From Phoronis australis (Eukaryota; Phoronida; Phoronidae): 64,000 bases of DNA. This document shows, piece after piece, positions 48,001 through 60,300 of the stretch. Where the stretch lies: contig NMRA01000155.1 in the NCBI GenBank assembly GCA_002633005.1, positions 1-64,000 of the forward strand, given 5' to 3'. Both the position numbers and the translations under genes were made by a program. The notes under the pieces were generated by a model that saw only the letters and a program-made list of their open reading frames with translations, did not search any database and was not told the DNA's origin. The stretch's first letter is position 1; every line of letters begins with the position of its first letter.

Positions 48001-49429
48001 ACACTGTGTAACAACTAAATCCAAAGCTTTATAACTAATTATTGGCCTGTTTTAAAACGTGATTTGAGTAAAGTCCTGAATACAATTTTGTTTTCGCGGA
48101 GCGTGATATTCACTACAGCTAATCGTGTATCAAGTTTACATGCAGACACCTACACCTCGCTGTCCTTCAAGTTGCCTTAAAGCGTCTAGTTGGTCGTCGT
48201 TTTTCGGAGTCACCTCGATCAGCTTGTATCTAAAACACACATTTTTTCATAATCAAGGACAAGTTTACGGATATACAAATCCCACCAGAATGTAACGTGC
48301 GTTAATATTTCTTGCTTGTTTTTCCAAATTAGCACGTCATCACGTACATGTACGCTGCCAAAAAGAAAGTGACAAGAGGAATAATTCTAGTAGTAAAAGT
48401 AATAATGATGTTAGTTATAATAACAATATCAATAATAAAAACAAAGACAATAATAATAATAATAAAGGTAATAGTAATAAAAATAATAATAGTAATAACG
48501 AAAATTATAATAATCATCATCATACCTGATCTAACTGATCAGCCAAGGTTCACACCGCCGGTGACTTCGCCTCTGAACATAATAACGAAACTGTTATCAC
48601 GTAATAATAGCCTTTGATATTAAATATGTGTACAATGTATAATGTATTTTGTAACTGACCTGCAAAATTTGTAACTGTTTACATGTTCCATAGTTCAGTT
48701 TAACCAAAAATTTGTTTACCGACATCTTTGTTGTAGGAAAGAAACCCGTGCAAGCAAATTAACACTAAATTGTTATCGATTACAACCAAACTTGCGCATG
48801 TAAATTATTGATCGCTGACAGTTCGTTTTTGCGCAAATCCAGACGTATGAAATTTCTTGTCAAGGCTTGTTACTTTTAGTTTTCCGTCTCATCCGCCAAA
48901 ACCTGACTGAACAGAACGTGCTTTTGAAATATCGCACAGGTTATTGTTGAAAGTTCCCTTATTTTTCCTTTAATTTTGGAGAAAGGATAATTTAATCATA
49001 GAATTTAACGTAATCAGTAACGTCAATTCTAACTTAAACTAGTGATAGCCTGTTATTCGAAATTTACGCAAACAGGCCCAACAAATTTACGGCCACTGGC
49101 TCCTAATTTTGAAAGTGTTCCGAATGTGATAAAAGTCCTACACTGTACCTTTGGAGCCTCAATTTCAATTCTGAGGGTTTGTATGGTTTCTGAATTGAAC
49201 AGTTCAAAAGGATGTCAGGAAAAACAACATTTTCTTCACCCTTTCAGGTCAACAAGTTCCTTTAGATACCAGTTTGTAATCATGTCGCTTTTGGGAATAT
49301 ACAGTGTTTGAAGCACATAATAGGTATGTATGTTTTGGCAAAAACTCACCCAGAGTAACTCTTTCTTCGAGGGGACCGAGCTGAGGCCGCTGCTGCCACA
49401 AGCACACAAAACACCACGACTCCTCGCAT
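39038..49429 (-). CDS. Zinc carboxypeptidase A-type (M14A) precursor, 10 exons, 429 aa
   Basis: Exons: 49350-49429, 48154-48229, 47184-47305, 46270-46381, 45483-45584, 42282-42503, 41794-41890, 40406-40611, 39347-39431, 39038-39225; every phase agrees. The order is signal peptide 1-17 (MRGVVVFCVLVAAAASA), propeptide to about 116 with RRKR at 113-116, then a peptidase of 313 residues. Zinc ligands are H185, E188 (HAREW) and H315 (LHSYSQ). Substrate residues are R243, N262/R263 (DPNRN) and Y368; the catalytic base is E391. C256-C279 is the usual disulfide. The specificity position (CPA residue 255) is Y375, so it probably removes C-terminal hydrophobic or aromatic residues rather than Lys/Arg. 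It is likely a secreted digestive enzyme (inference). Confidence 0.95.
40943..41034. repeat. 19-bp minisatellite, five units, in a carboxypeptidase intron
   Basis: tactccccattcaatgacg is repeated five times with one or two changes (ggcg, gaag variants), between the exons at 40406-40611 and 41794-41890. Confidence 0.95.
42816..43350. mobile_element. TIR element (MITE-like) in carboxypeptidase intron
   Basis: The left end catgggcccgttttatgaaa and the right end, reversed, ccgggatccgtttcatcaaa are imperfect inverted repeats. The inside is non-coding with symmetrical words (gtcttaacttagac, cggtctcggcttagactga). The ends resemble the 24526 element. Confidence 0.55.
46470..46515. repeat. Fragment of the GC-rich dispersed repeat
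   Basis: One undetermined base, a C run, then agccccctatggtgctctgc and ccatgccatgcat. This is the end seen at 36300-36332. Confidence 0.5.
48380..48535. repeat. AAT-rich low-complexity tract
   Basis: Imperfect (aat/aata)n with interspersed g and c in a carboxypeptidase intron. Apparent frames rich in Ile and Lys come from this bias. Confidence 0.9.
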
Positions 49430-49476
49430 TTTCACAAACGAATGACCGGAATGCTGGTACAAGTCAATGTCCTGAC

Positions 49477-49483
49477 CCTTATA
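49477..49483 (-). promoter_or_regulatory. TATA box of the carboxypeptidase gene
   Basis: TATAAGG on the minus strand lies about 50 bases upstream of the ATG at 49429. A start site near 49450 would give a 5' UTR of about 20 bases, which is usual for highly expressed secretory enzymes. An E-box-like CACATG directly precedes it. Confidence 0.5.
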
Positions 49484-49489
49484 CATGTG

Positions 49490-52489
49490 TAGCTCCGCCA
49501 TTTACAGCCTCTCGTAAATGGGAATGTAACATACAGCAGCAAGATAAGATTTTCGATTACTAAATGCCAGATGAATATAAATTATTTTAACCACAGTGAA
49601 AAATTTTTCTATTAGGCTTCCCTAAACAACTATTGTTTTTTTTTTAGTTTGACGGACTTTGTCGAACAATAACGACGAAAATAAATTCAATGATGTTGTC
49701 TCGTCACGGGAACAGCCTGGTTACCGGTGAAGTTTGGTTTTGTAGGCGTTACATACGACATGTCAGCTGTTATTATCACGTTTATTAATCATATGTAGGA
49801 AAACGTGTTTTTATGAAATGGCAACATCGGGCTCGTCATTCGGTGCATGCGCAAATTCATGCTTTCACGCTCTCAACATTAAAATACATGTAGCTCCCGT
49901 TTGCTTTTAGCTCCAGAAGACTGCTTTCTAAATTGAGGCCTAAATCAAGATATCAGTCTAGTCCATTGGTAAGCGTTCAAGTAAACAGTTGTCCGACATC
50001 AGGATTCGCGGCATGTCAATAGCTGACTTTCGAAATAGCCGCGCCATATTGAAATTCACTAACCCGCCAGACGGCGAGAGACTGACACTGGAATTTATTC
50101 CTTTATTTTTAAATTTAAAAACCACTGTGCAGTAACTGAACTTTTTCTGCCCGCCAAATCTGATTTGGCAGATCAAATGGAAGTCATTTCCGTGCTTGTA
50201 TTACTCTCGAGACCGTCAATACAAACAGTCTCCTATTATCTGTCATGGTTTAAAGATGTAACGAATTCAACATTGGGTACCAGAGAACAGAGATCCAACG
50301 CATCTTACATGTATATTTTGGGTTATTTTATTGTATTACATGCACTTTGGGTAGAATAACTTAAGACAACGTTTTACGAGGAATATCAATTTCACAAGCC
50401 AGTCAGCTCGAAAATAATCTGTTTTAGCCCACGATACATGTGGAGTGTATATATCGAATTATTTTGGCCAGTGTCCCATTGCCGTGAATCCTCATGCGGC
50501 AGTTATTCTCTACTCCACACAATAGGATGTTTTATCAGATTACATATTAAACAGGCCTATTCCCGACAGTGGAAATTCTACAAATCTATAAACGAAGTGC
50601 ATGAATAAGGTGTCATGAGACGGTGCGAGTTCAGACGGACTAGTTGAAGAGGCAATTTGAAAACAACTGTGTAAGGAATTGTACATTTCTGCCACCCCTA
50701 TTGAGAGGCCAATCCTATAACTGACGTCGATGGTGATGTGGTTGTAGGATCTGTAAGCTGAAATGTCTGTGCATGTCTTTTTGTGAACAATTTTTCAGGT
50801 AACCATAGGATTTGAAAGACTGTCAGAGCGATGGGATACTGTAAGTTAAAAAACAATAACCTCCGTTTATTTTTGACTCATTGTTTCCATCAAAATTACC
50901 TCTCATTGCCTCTTTGAACGAGAAACCTACATCGATATTAGCGTTTTGCGTTTATGGAATGTGCTTTCTTAATATTCTCCCATGGTTGTGTGAAGCGTGA
51001 TTTGTCGCACAATTACCACGAAAACGAAGGAATAAAATAGGGTCAGTCATTTTGTTTCATTAATGCCGCAAAAACATTTTAGCCTGAAGTATTTCGTTCA
51101 AGCGTAGTACAGGACTGTAAGTACGCGTTACAAAACTATGGACCAAAACGACCTGGAATGCCATGGTCACAGAGGGAATTAATGACAACCCTGAAATCTG
51201 TAGTAAAGGTTTCTCGCCGGCTTTAGCCTGTTTGCAGACGTGCTGACTACGAGAGCTCCAATAAGGTGTCGCGTATAGTAAGGACATTCATGGAAAATGA
51301 AATATGTGCATACACAGGTATGTTTCGAAATATCGTGTGTCTTTTAATTATGTCGCTAGGTCAGTTACTGTATCTATGTTCAGTTGAGAGTAGAGTTTTG
51401 TTCAGAAAGTATGAACGCAACGGAATAAAGACCGTGAACATTGAAAAGTGTCGTGCATTTAGCAAATTCTGTAGAACACAGGTAAACGTACATTATATAA
51501 GAAACAAAATGCGAGGTAAAATGAGGCGCCACAAAAAGGAAAAAAAAACAAGTACATGCCATTAACGTGGGAAGTGTCCCATTCGTAGAACTAATAATGG
51601 GTAAATTGGTATTGAAGAGTCCGATTAAAACCGTGAATTGCGGTAACTAAATCTTAGCAGGTGTCCGTTTCACAGGACCCGGAATCATGTATACAATGTG
51701 AGCTGGTGTAATCTTAACAGTTCCAACAATCAGGGTGAAACTATGTTTCACTAGAGAGTGCCCAGTTATGTTATATTTTAAAACAATGTTGATTAATTTG
51801 ACTCCGTTCGTCCAGACCCTCCCTCCTCCCGCGCACAGCTGGGTCGCCAATCCAACTGCATGCAATAAGCGAACAGAGTACATGTACACCTGTAGACTGT
51901 TTGCTGCGCGAAACTATCATTTACACCGTGGCCTGTGGCTTGGAAATTCGAAAATCACCCACACTCACGTGTGTCCCCATTATCGTAAGTCTAGTTAGTA
52001 GTTTTTAACATGCATGTGGTCTTTGCGTGTGCCGCAAAGCTTCACACTCGTCGTTATGAATGACGTCATATACCTGAAGCACAGAGTGGTTAATACGGCA
52101 AAATAATTGATGTTTTACTCATAGACTAGCCTTACAAGTTATAAAAATCCACGCACTCTTAAGGGTCATTGCAGTCTGAAAGTTTATCTTCTACGACTGC
52201 TGAACTCTCCACTTAGGCCTCAAAATGAATTACATGTACATGTGAGCTATGAGCTCGCGTCGAGTCGTGGAAATAACACAAGTGACAGTTGAATGAACTA
52301 GCCGCTTGTCCATTCAATAACCGATGTGCATATCCCAATACGCATGCGCAGATATTTAATCAGCTGGTGCATTGTGGGAACATAGTGAGTAACCCAAAAT
52401 GGCGATACAGATTAAGCGAGGTTAGTGATGACGTGACAGCTGTCGGCTATGAAGCACCAAAGGGTTCTTAAACGATTACTTTTCTGAAA
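49490..52489. other. Intergenic stretch, nothing recognised
   Basis: Short frames only (for example 51266-51565) without motifs or splice logic. No TIR or LINE signal that I could see. Confidence 0.5.
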
Positions 52490-55130
52490 TTAAATGAGCT
52501 CAACTCTTTAAATCATAGAAACAAAAGAATTATGATATAGTTTACTTACAAGAAACATACAGTGTTCCTGCCTGCATTGATAAATGGGAACGTGAGTGGG
52601 GTTGTCCGGTATTTTCTAGTCACGGCACTAACCATAGTAAAGGCACTGCCATTTTAATTCATCCACGTTTGGATTTTGAACCATCTTTAGTCCAGAACGA
52701 TACTTACGGTAGAAAGAAATGCTCTCAATTGCAAAATTGCAAAACAAGATTTCATTTTACTCAATCTGTACTTTCCAAATGAAACCAGGAAACAAGTCGA
52801 ATTTCTGGATTTCATTAATTTAGAACTCCATAATTTTGTAAACAATAGCTTTGGATTTTATAAAACCTTTTGGAAAGTAATTAAAGGCGATTTTTGGCGA
52901 GCGTCACATACAGCTTTGGAAACAGTCACATGTCCAATTCTCAAAAGCAAAGCGTAATCACGTTAATAACAAAAAGTAAACAATCCCAGGAATTACTCTC
53001 ATTACACAATTAGAGACCTATCTCTCTTTTGAACTGTGACTATAAATTAATAACTAAAACAATTGCAAACAAAATATACAAAAACATTGACAATTTAATT
53101 CATCCAGATCAAACATCCTTGCCGAAACGTTATATAGGCCAGAATATGCGTGTAATTGACGATATGATTGAATTTTATAAAGAAAAGCACACCCTCGGTC
53201 ACATTGTATTCCTCGAATTCAAGAAAGCGTACGATACGGTAAAGTGGGGGGTTTTATTTCAGTCCTTAAAAGCTTTTAATTTTGGTGACGTTTTTATCAA
53301 TAGAATCCGTACACTGTATTCTGGAATTTCGTCATGTGTGTTTAACAACGGATTTACATCACAGTATTTTAACATAGAGAAAGGCCTCCGACAAGCAGAT
53401 CCACTATCAAGTCCGCTGTTCGTCCTGTGTGCGAAAATTATTTCACGTCATATCAGAAGCAATGAATTAATTAGAGGCTTCACAATAGCCAATCACGAAA
53501 TAAAAATTGCACAGTATGCAGACGAACAGTTCTTTTCATTAAAGACGTAGAATCTGGCAATAACTGTTTTAGATTTTTAGATTATTTTGGAACATTATCT
53601 GGACTCCATTTGAATTATGAAAAATGCCAAGGGATGTTTGCCTCAACAATGCACCGAAATCGTAAACCACTTTACGGAATCAGCTGGCCCCAAAAGCCCA
53701 TTAAATGTCTAGGAATATCCCCTGGCGGAAAAAGAGATGACGCTGAAAAACTCGATTTTGATCATTAAGCCCAAAATTTTAAAGGTCTTTTTAATTTTTG
53801 GAAAATACGAAATTTGTCCATAAAAGGCAGTATCTTCCTTACGAAAACTTTTGGTTTATCGAAACTCATTCATATGGTGTCAACTTTAGGTATCACCAAA
53901 AAATAAATCGTGAAATTAATAAACTTATCAGAGAATTTATTTGGTTAAATAAACCACCAAAATTAAAGAAACCGTAACTATTTCGCCATATCAAAAGGGT
54001 GGTTTGAAGTATCCTAACATGGAACTGATCAAGTTAAACGTATTATTTAATTGGGTCAAGCGTTTTAATACAGAGAATGAGGCAAGTTGGAAGATATACC
54101 CGAGGCATCTTTTCAGTCGTATCGGCGGTGTCCTTATTTTTTCATCCAATTTTCAACTGAAAACCCTAAAATGCGAAATTAAGAACCCTTTTTACAAAGA
54201 TGTTCTCATTACCTTTGATATTCTTAATCCTGAAATTTTCAAGGAAGTACCAATAGCCAAACAAGTAACATGGAACAATTGTAACTTAACTGTTAACGTT
54301 AAATCACTATTTACCAAGATCTGTACAATGCGGGCTTCATATTTTGTGAAGATTTTTAGATAGCCAGAACAAACTTCTTAAATGGGAAAGCATTAAGAAA
54401 AATGATAACTTAAAGGACACGTCTATCATACCATTTTCTTCCACTACAACGATCTTGAAGAAAGTTCTGAGTGTGTCGGATAGAAGGATTGTTAGTTGTA
54501 ATAACATTACATTTTTATTCTTCAATAGTTCCAATTCATGGATCAAAAACACATTTATTCACAAGTTTTCTGTAAAACCAGATAATTATGCGTTTTTACT
54601 CAACTATTACACAGACGCCGAAATTAAAGAAATATATAATCTCCCTTTCATTCTACCCATAAACACTCATTTGACAAAGGTTTAAATACTTTTTCATTCA
54701 CAAAAGAATTTATACAGACAACTGTTAAAAATATTTGATATTTTACAAAGAGACCAATGTCCCTACTGTGGCGAAGTCCAGACTTTTCAGCATATGTTTA
54801 ATAGCTGCTTCTGTGTTAAACGGAATTCTTTACATCATTTAATAAGTAAAGTTTTTAATTTACATACTGAGCCATCTATGTAGAATGTACCACTTCTTTG
54901 GCAATCTAAGTGAAATCTTTAATACCATATGCACTCATGCCCAACATTATATTTATACATCATCGAGAGATGGGTCTCAACCTTGTATTGATAAGTTTAG
55001 ATTTATACTTTTTGATGCAGTGAACCTCATTGTATTTATGCCACGCATAAAACTTCAGAACAGTGGAGTTTTTTGCAGGCATCTCTTTAAAATGATTCAA
55101 ACAATATATGGTGTTATTTTTTAACCACTT
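52490..55130 (+). mobile_element. Degenerate L1/Tx1-type LINE (ORF2 remnant)
   Basis: Fragments of one ORF2 protein follow in order but in shifting frames with stops. An apurinic endonuclease part comes first (about 52527-52790: DIVYLQETYSVPA, SSHGTNHSKGTAILIH, then a frame change to NLYFPNETRKQVEFLDF), then the reverse transcriptase (53029-53550), a thumb/connection part (53570-54690) and a terminal CPYCGEVQTFQHMFNSC zinc motif near 54752. The 5' UTR and ORF1 are absent. Many frameshifts show it is old. Confidence 0.88.
53029..53550 (+). pseudogene. Reverse transcriptase core of the L1/Tx1-type LINE
   Basis: It reads LNCDYKLITKTIANKI, LIHPDQTSLPKRYIGQN, FLEFKKAYDTVKW, GLRQADPLSSPLF and AQYADE. 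These are RT motifs of the L1 clade, but the conserved [F/Y]ADD is YADE, the [D/E]KAFD Asp region reads FKKAYD, and QGDPLSP reads QADPLSS. With stops on both sides the copy is inactive. A frame change follows at 53550 and the text resumes with FLDYFGTLSGLHLNYEKCQG. Confidence 0.9.
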
Positions 55131-56706
55131 CTGTTGTATTATAAGAAAATTGGCACATTCACAAATATGCACCTACGTAAATGTAAACATAAGTTAATTA
55201 AACTGTGTGAATGTGAGTGTGAATGAGTGTATGAAAGTCCTTCCCCTTCCCGTTCCCCTCCCCTTTTATAATATTCTCGGCTAATTATTCGCCCAATCAT
55301 TTGGAGTATTTTCCAAATACTTATTTGTTCAATTAATATGATGTACAGTGTATTATACTCTAGTAAGTTGTAAAGATATGTAGTTGGGGCTACCCAACCC
55401 CAGCCGTATCTACTATTCATTAATAATATGCTTTCTAAGTAAAAAAACGTATGAAAAAAAAGATTACCTTTCTGCACGTTGAAATGTGCTTATTCAACGC
55501 ACATTTTTGCTTAATCAACGCTGAAAAGTGTAGTTAGCGCGTTGAAATGGTTCTTAAAGGAATATCTTTCTGTTCTTATTCAACGCGGAGAATTGCTTAA
55601 CCAAAGTATAATTTTAATCATTTCGTATGGTCCAATTTTGTCCGTCTTCTCAAATCTCAAAGTGGCTTTCGAAATGACTTTCTGCATCCGTGCAAGGGCA
55701 GTTCCGAAAATTGTGCTTCACCACGGCCATGGTTCGTGTGTATTGCCTCATCGCGGCGGTTGTTACTGACTGCAATGTTTTTGTTTGAGTAACTAATTCA
55801 GCGCGTTCAATAGGCTCTATTGCACCTGTACGCGTAATTTTGCAGAAGTAAGCGTTCAATAAGTACATTTGAACGCAAAGAAGGATACTCGTTTAAAAAC
55901 TTTTTGGCGCTTTATAGTCGACTCACTTATCGTTTATCTGAAGTAGTCCGTCAACGACCACAGTTAGCAGCGGTCGCAACCCGACGGTTTTCAATTCTAG
56001 TAGCAGGAAAAGCCCGGCAATGCGGTAAGTAGCGGAGCAATTTTAAGCGAGTGGTACTGAAAACGTTACCTGCCTCATATTCCAAATGACTAGAAGCAAA
56101 CGTCGGGAATTGGCGATTTCTAATAAGACCTCAAGAATCCAACGGTTTTTGCTGACTTATACATGTAGCTCTGGTCAACGTTGATACCTTCAAGAACACT
56201 ATGAAACTAAAAACATCCAAAAATGCGTGTTTGTGTCTAATTCCCATTGTGTTCTTTTAAATCCTGCTATGACTACCCTAAGACTGAATCGTTTACCTTT
56301 TCTGCTAATTTGATGTTTTGGACGCCAAAACGTTGATAGACTCCAATATATTGGTTAGTGCACCAAAATAAGAAAATAACAAACAAGTTGTGTTTTACAC
56401 ATTCTCTCCAGGGCACATTTCATTTAATTCACCTTCTTCCAATATTAGTAGACATCCATGACTGTTTTATAAGCAAACATGTTTGCTCTTTAATTGGGCT
56501 ATTCGGAAAATTTCCATTAACTAGAGGGCGCACGTGTAGTGGTGATAGCAGCCTCGATTTCGCGATCCCTTTAAATACATGGTCAAATGGCTTGCAGCCG
56601 TGCCATCGGAATCTGAGATTACGTGAGAGGAAGTAAGTACGCCCTTACACAAAGAAGGTTTAAGATTATTTTAACGATTATTCAATGTTTATTCTACTGA
56701 TGCTTG
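55131..56706. other. Intergenic stretch with clustered TTCAACGC/GCGTTGAA words
   Basis: No gene is recognised. Between about 55477 and 55860 the word ttcaacgc or its complement recurs about seven times in both orientations. The rest is featureless. Confidence 0.45.
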
Positions 56707-56710
56707 TTAA

Positions 56711-57320
56711 CTATGATGGGCCACTGGGGGGAAAGTGTCGCCGGAATAAAAGAGCGTAATTGTGTACATTACGCCGTTATTTACGCCGTTAATTACGCCG
56801 TAAAATTACGACCGTAATTTAACTTTTTATGGCGTAAAATTACGCTCGTAGTTTAGTTTAAAGTCTTAGCCAATGACGTTGGGTTTTACAATCCACGATC
56901 GCGCGCGCTCATGGAAATACTTATTTACTGACGGATTTCATGTCTACGATATGAGCGCTGAATCATGGCGGATCAAATGGCTGCTGCCATGTCAGCGATT
57001 GTGCAAGAACGAGCTGCCCAGCAATAGTCGTGTATGTTAGGTCATCACTGATTGGTTTAAATTTGGAACATTCTTAAGGTATTTTACGAGCGTAATTTAC
57101 AGCGACATTTCCCCCTTTTAATTTACTTTATGCGTAATTTTACTGCAACACTTTTGCAATTTAACTTACGCTCGTAATTACGAGCGTAATTTTACGGCGA
57201 AACTTTTCCCCATTTAATTTATATGCGTAATTGTACGGCGACACTCCTGCAATTTAATTTACGCTAGTAATTACGAGCGTAATTTTACGGCGACACTTTC
57301 CCCTCAACGGCCCACCATAG
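56711..57320. mobile_element. 610-bp MITE with about 33-bp TIRs and TTAA target duplication
   Basis: The left end CTATGATGGGCCACTGGGGG and the right end, reversed, CTATGGTGGGCCGTTGAGGG both run on into GAAAGTGTCGCCG. TTAA flanks both sides (56707-56710 and 57321-57324), the target preferred by piggyBac-type transposases. The subterminal parts repeat taattacgagcgtaatt and ttttacggcgacact several times. A 20-codon frame ATGGCGGATCAAATGGC... to TAG (56964 on) lies in the middle. No transposase is present. Confidence 0.88.
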
Positions 57321-57324
57321 TTAA

Positions 57325-60300
57325 CTGAGGTACTCGCCGTTGTCCAGTCGACTTCGCGGCAGTCGCCAGTCGGGTTAATCTTTGTTGTGATGTGTGTTAC
57401 AATACTTGACGTAGCACTCGGGATCTTTTCGTACATCAAAGCAGTATTATTGTTTGGAATGATTTCTGACAGGTTTATCAGTGACAGTTACATCAATCAA
57501 TGCTGAACGTTTATGTTGTCAACTCGATATTGGTTAGTGAGTAAAGATTACAATCCAAGCCCAATGGCAAAGGGTACTGACAAATATCCATTAGACTATT
57601 TGTTTACTCCCTATCCTAAGTCTTCCGGAAATCTATTACACGTTGAAATGGAATCTATCAAGTCTGTTTTGACGTGACCTTTGGTTTTTAGGTTTGAGTG
57701 CTTGTACCGTACAGAGGAGATATGCATCGCTTCTTCACAATCCCTGAATGGACAAAAAATTGGTTTGAAGCATTTGACTGCAGCTAACCAGCAAGATCTT
57801 CCCATTCAGTGCAGATCCGTTGTCAAAGCCTACTTTCTATATTGGAGATAACGAACAAAGCCTTTGAAAAGGAACAGCTGTTTTTAAAGAAAGGCATGTA
57901 AGTCGTTTTGTTAGTTTACTTCTTCAGATCCTTGCGCTGTGGATTGGCAAAAGGGGTTGGGGTTATAAAGTTTGGTGCAACTGAATGTGTGGAAATAACA
58001 GGTAATACATAATTGGAGGAAAGAGCATGGTGAGGTAATTCTTAACCTGCATGAAGTTCCTTCAAGTTTATTTCATGAAACTGTTTTGCTATCAATTGTA
58101 AATATATTACATTTTCTGAATTCTTAGCGATTGAATAGTCTTAACTCATGCCCTGAAATGTTGCAAGTCGTTTATAAATTCAAATGACTTACATTTTTGT
58201 GAAAATTACATTTTTGTTGGTGTCTTACGATTTGTAATTACTCTTAAACAGCAGAAAGATTATCCATAATTTTTTAAATGACACAATTCTTCATATCTTC
58301 GATTAGAAGAAAAATAAAAAGTCTGAGATACTGTTCCCTCAGCCTTAGACTAGAATTATGCTTGGCAGACCCATGGTTCTGTAATCAGAGTTTAAAATTG
58401 CTGAAAGTATCAAAAATAAAAAGGCTTGAAAATGGGGAACAAAGATTTGAAATTGTCTCAAAAAACTTGCACATTTTTCAGACAAGTGATGCGTTTAAAT
58501 ATTGTTATGGCTACGAATGAAAAATAAAGACGTAGTTATATACAATTATACTTATTATATACACCCTTGCTTTCTGAAAATAATTATTTATCTTTGTGTG
58601 AAATTGTAAAGCAGTCACCGTATCATATTTTTGAAAAACAGGGGTAGCATTTTTGACCCAACCTGGAGTACTTAATTATTAATATTTCAATATTTGTTCC
58701 AGGCTCACGTCAAGCCGCAACATAGACAAGCTTTGTTACTCCTTTCTCGTCCCACAGCATTTCCACACACCAGCAGTGCTGCATGGCACAATGTAAAATT
58801 GAGTGGCCCTGGAGAAATGTGAATCGCTGTACTACGTTACCACAAGACAATGTGCCAGTGGATTGTTTGTGTATGAAGAGGAACTATACATGACTGCTAC
58901 ACAAGTTAGCCTCGTTGGTGAAGATGCTCTTTCATAGGCAATGAGTCATGTGTGGACATTAGCTTATTTCCTTTCCTAGAAGAAACATGAGGAACTGAAG
59001 CTAAAGATGACGTAGTGACACTCTGGTCTAGTTCAGGGTCAGATTTTGGGCACAAAACGAGTCAAGTGATATTCTGTTTTATGTACCTTAAAGGATCTAA
59101 TTGTGGATGTTGTTGAGGCTGAATGGGGTTACATGAAGGAAAGCCACGTGACGAAACTGGACCTTTTTTACAAGCGCTTCTATAGGTCATTGAAACTAGA
59201 TCACAGTGAAATGAAGACCACAAGCATCTGGTATCAATACCTGTCCTTTCACACTGAGTGACATTAACTTTTCCTTTCAGAAGAAAGGCTTTATACTAAC
59301 AGTAAAAACTTTTCAACTTGGCACAAATTATGGGGAAATGACATTCAGAGACTGCATCGATTGTCTTATTGTCAGTAGAAAGCCCGTTAATGTTACACTT
59401 TGATGATCGAATAAATTTTTCATTAACAGGCAAGTTAGTCACTAATTACTGAAACCACAATATTTCTTCAGTTTTAAAGCCCCATACAGTGCAGTTGTGC
59501 ATATTCTTTGTAAAGCTGAAATGATTACCGAATACTCTTGCGAATTGTCATTTTGCTGTTGACCTATGTGCAGCGATCAAAATGAAGTATCCCCTTTGTT
59601 TGCATGAGCTTTCTGATGAAGGCCTTTGAACAATTTTAAGTTTTGTGTTAACTTGTCTATAAACAAAAGTTCCACATGCAAGAAAAGTATGTTTTCAATT
59701 GTAGCTAGCTGGATAAGAATCTGCTATGCACAAGAATCGAGAATAAAAATTATCAGTGCATTGAAAAACAAAATGGCAAACAGAACAACCACATATATAC
59801 AGAGAGACAACAATGTTAAAAACAATTGTGATTTTCCTAATGCAACGGAGTCCATAATCAGACATATTAAGCGCTGAATTTTTGAATTACATTCAATACT
59901 CTCAGGTTATTGCTGAATGATTGCTTTTCACTTTGTCCAAAGTAAAATAGACGGACAGGCGGCTGGTTTCAGTCGTTTTCTCTCACCTGTAACAGAATAG
60001 TCAGAGAAATATTACAAAATTGTAGAAGAAAACACAAGACAAAACAACATTTGTAAGGCAGAACATACTTGACGTTTCATCTTCATGTTTATAGGTAGAA
60101 ACTAATAATCTTTGTACCCAAGACTTATTTAAGATCTGAATTAAAATATGTGAAACAGGCTAAAAGTGATTTAACAATGTGTATTTTTCATGACACGTAA
60201 AATGTGCTTCTGATCTCAACAAGTAAAATTCATTCTAGGTTTCAATTTTTATTCCAATGCAATGACACTACATTTATTGAATAGCTTATTCATGTTAATT

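Noticed and set aside
48329-48617. Ile/Met-rich frames on both strands
   Set aside because: They are translations of an AAT-rich low-complexity tract inside a carboxypeptidase intron.
51266-51565. 99-codon plus-strand frame with a basic C terminus
   Set aside because: The K/R-rich end comes from an A-rich tract; there is no similarity or exon structure.
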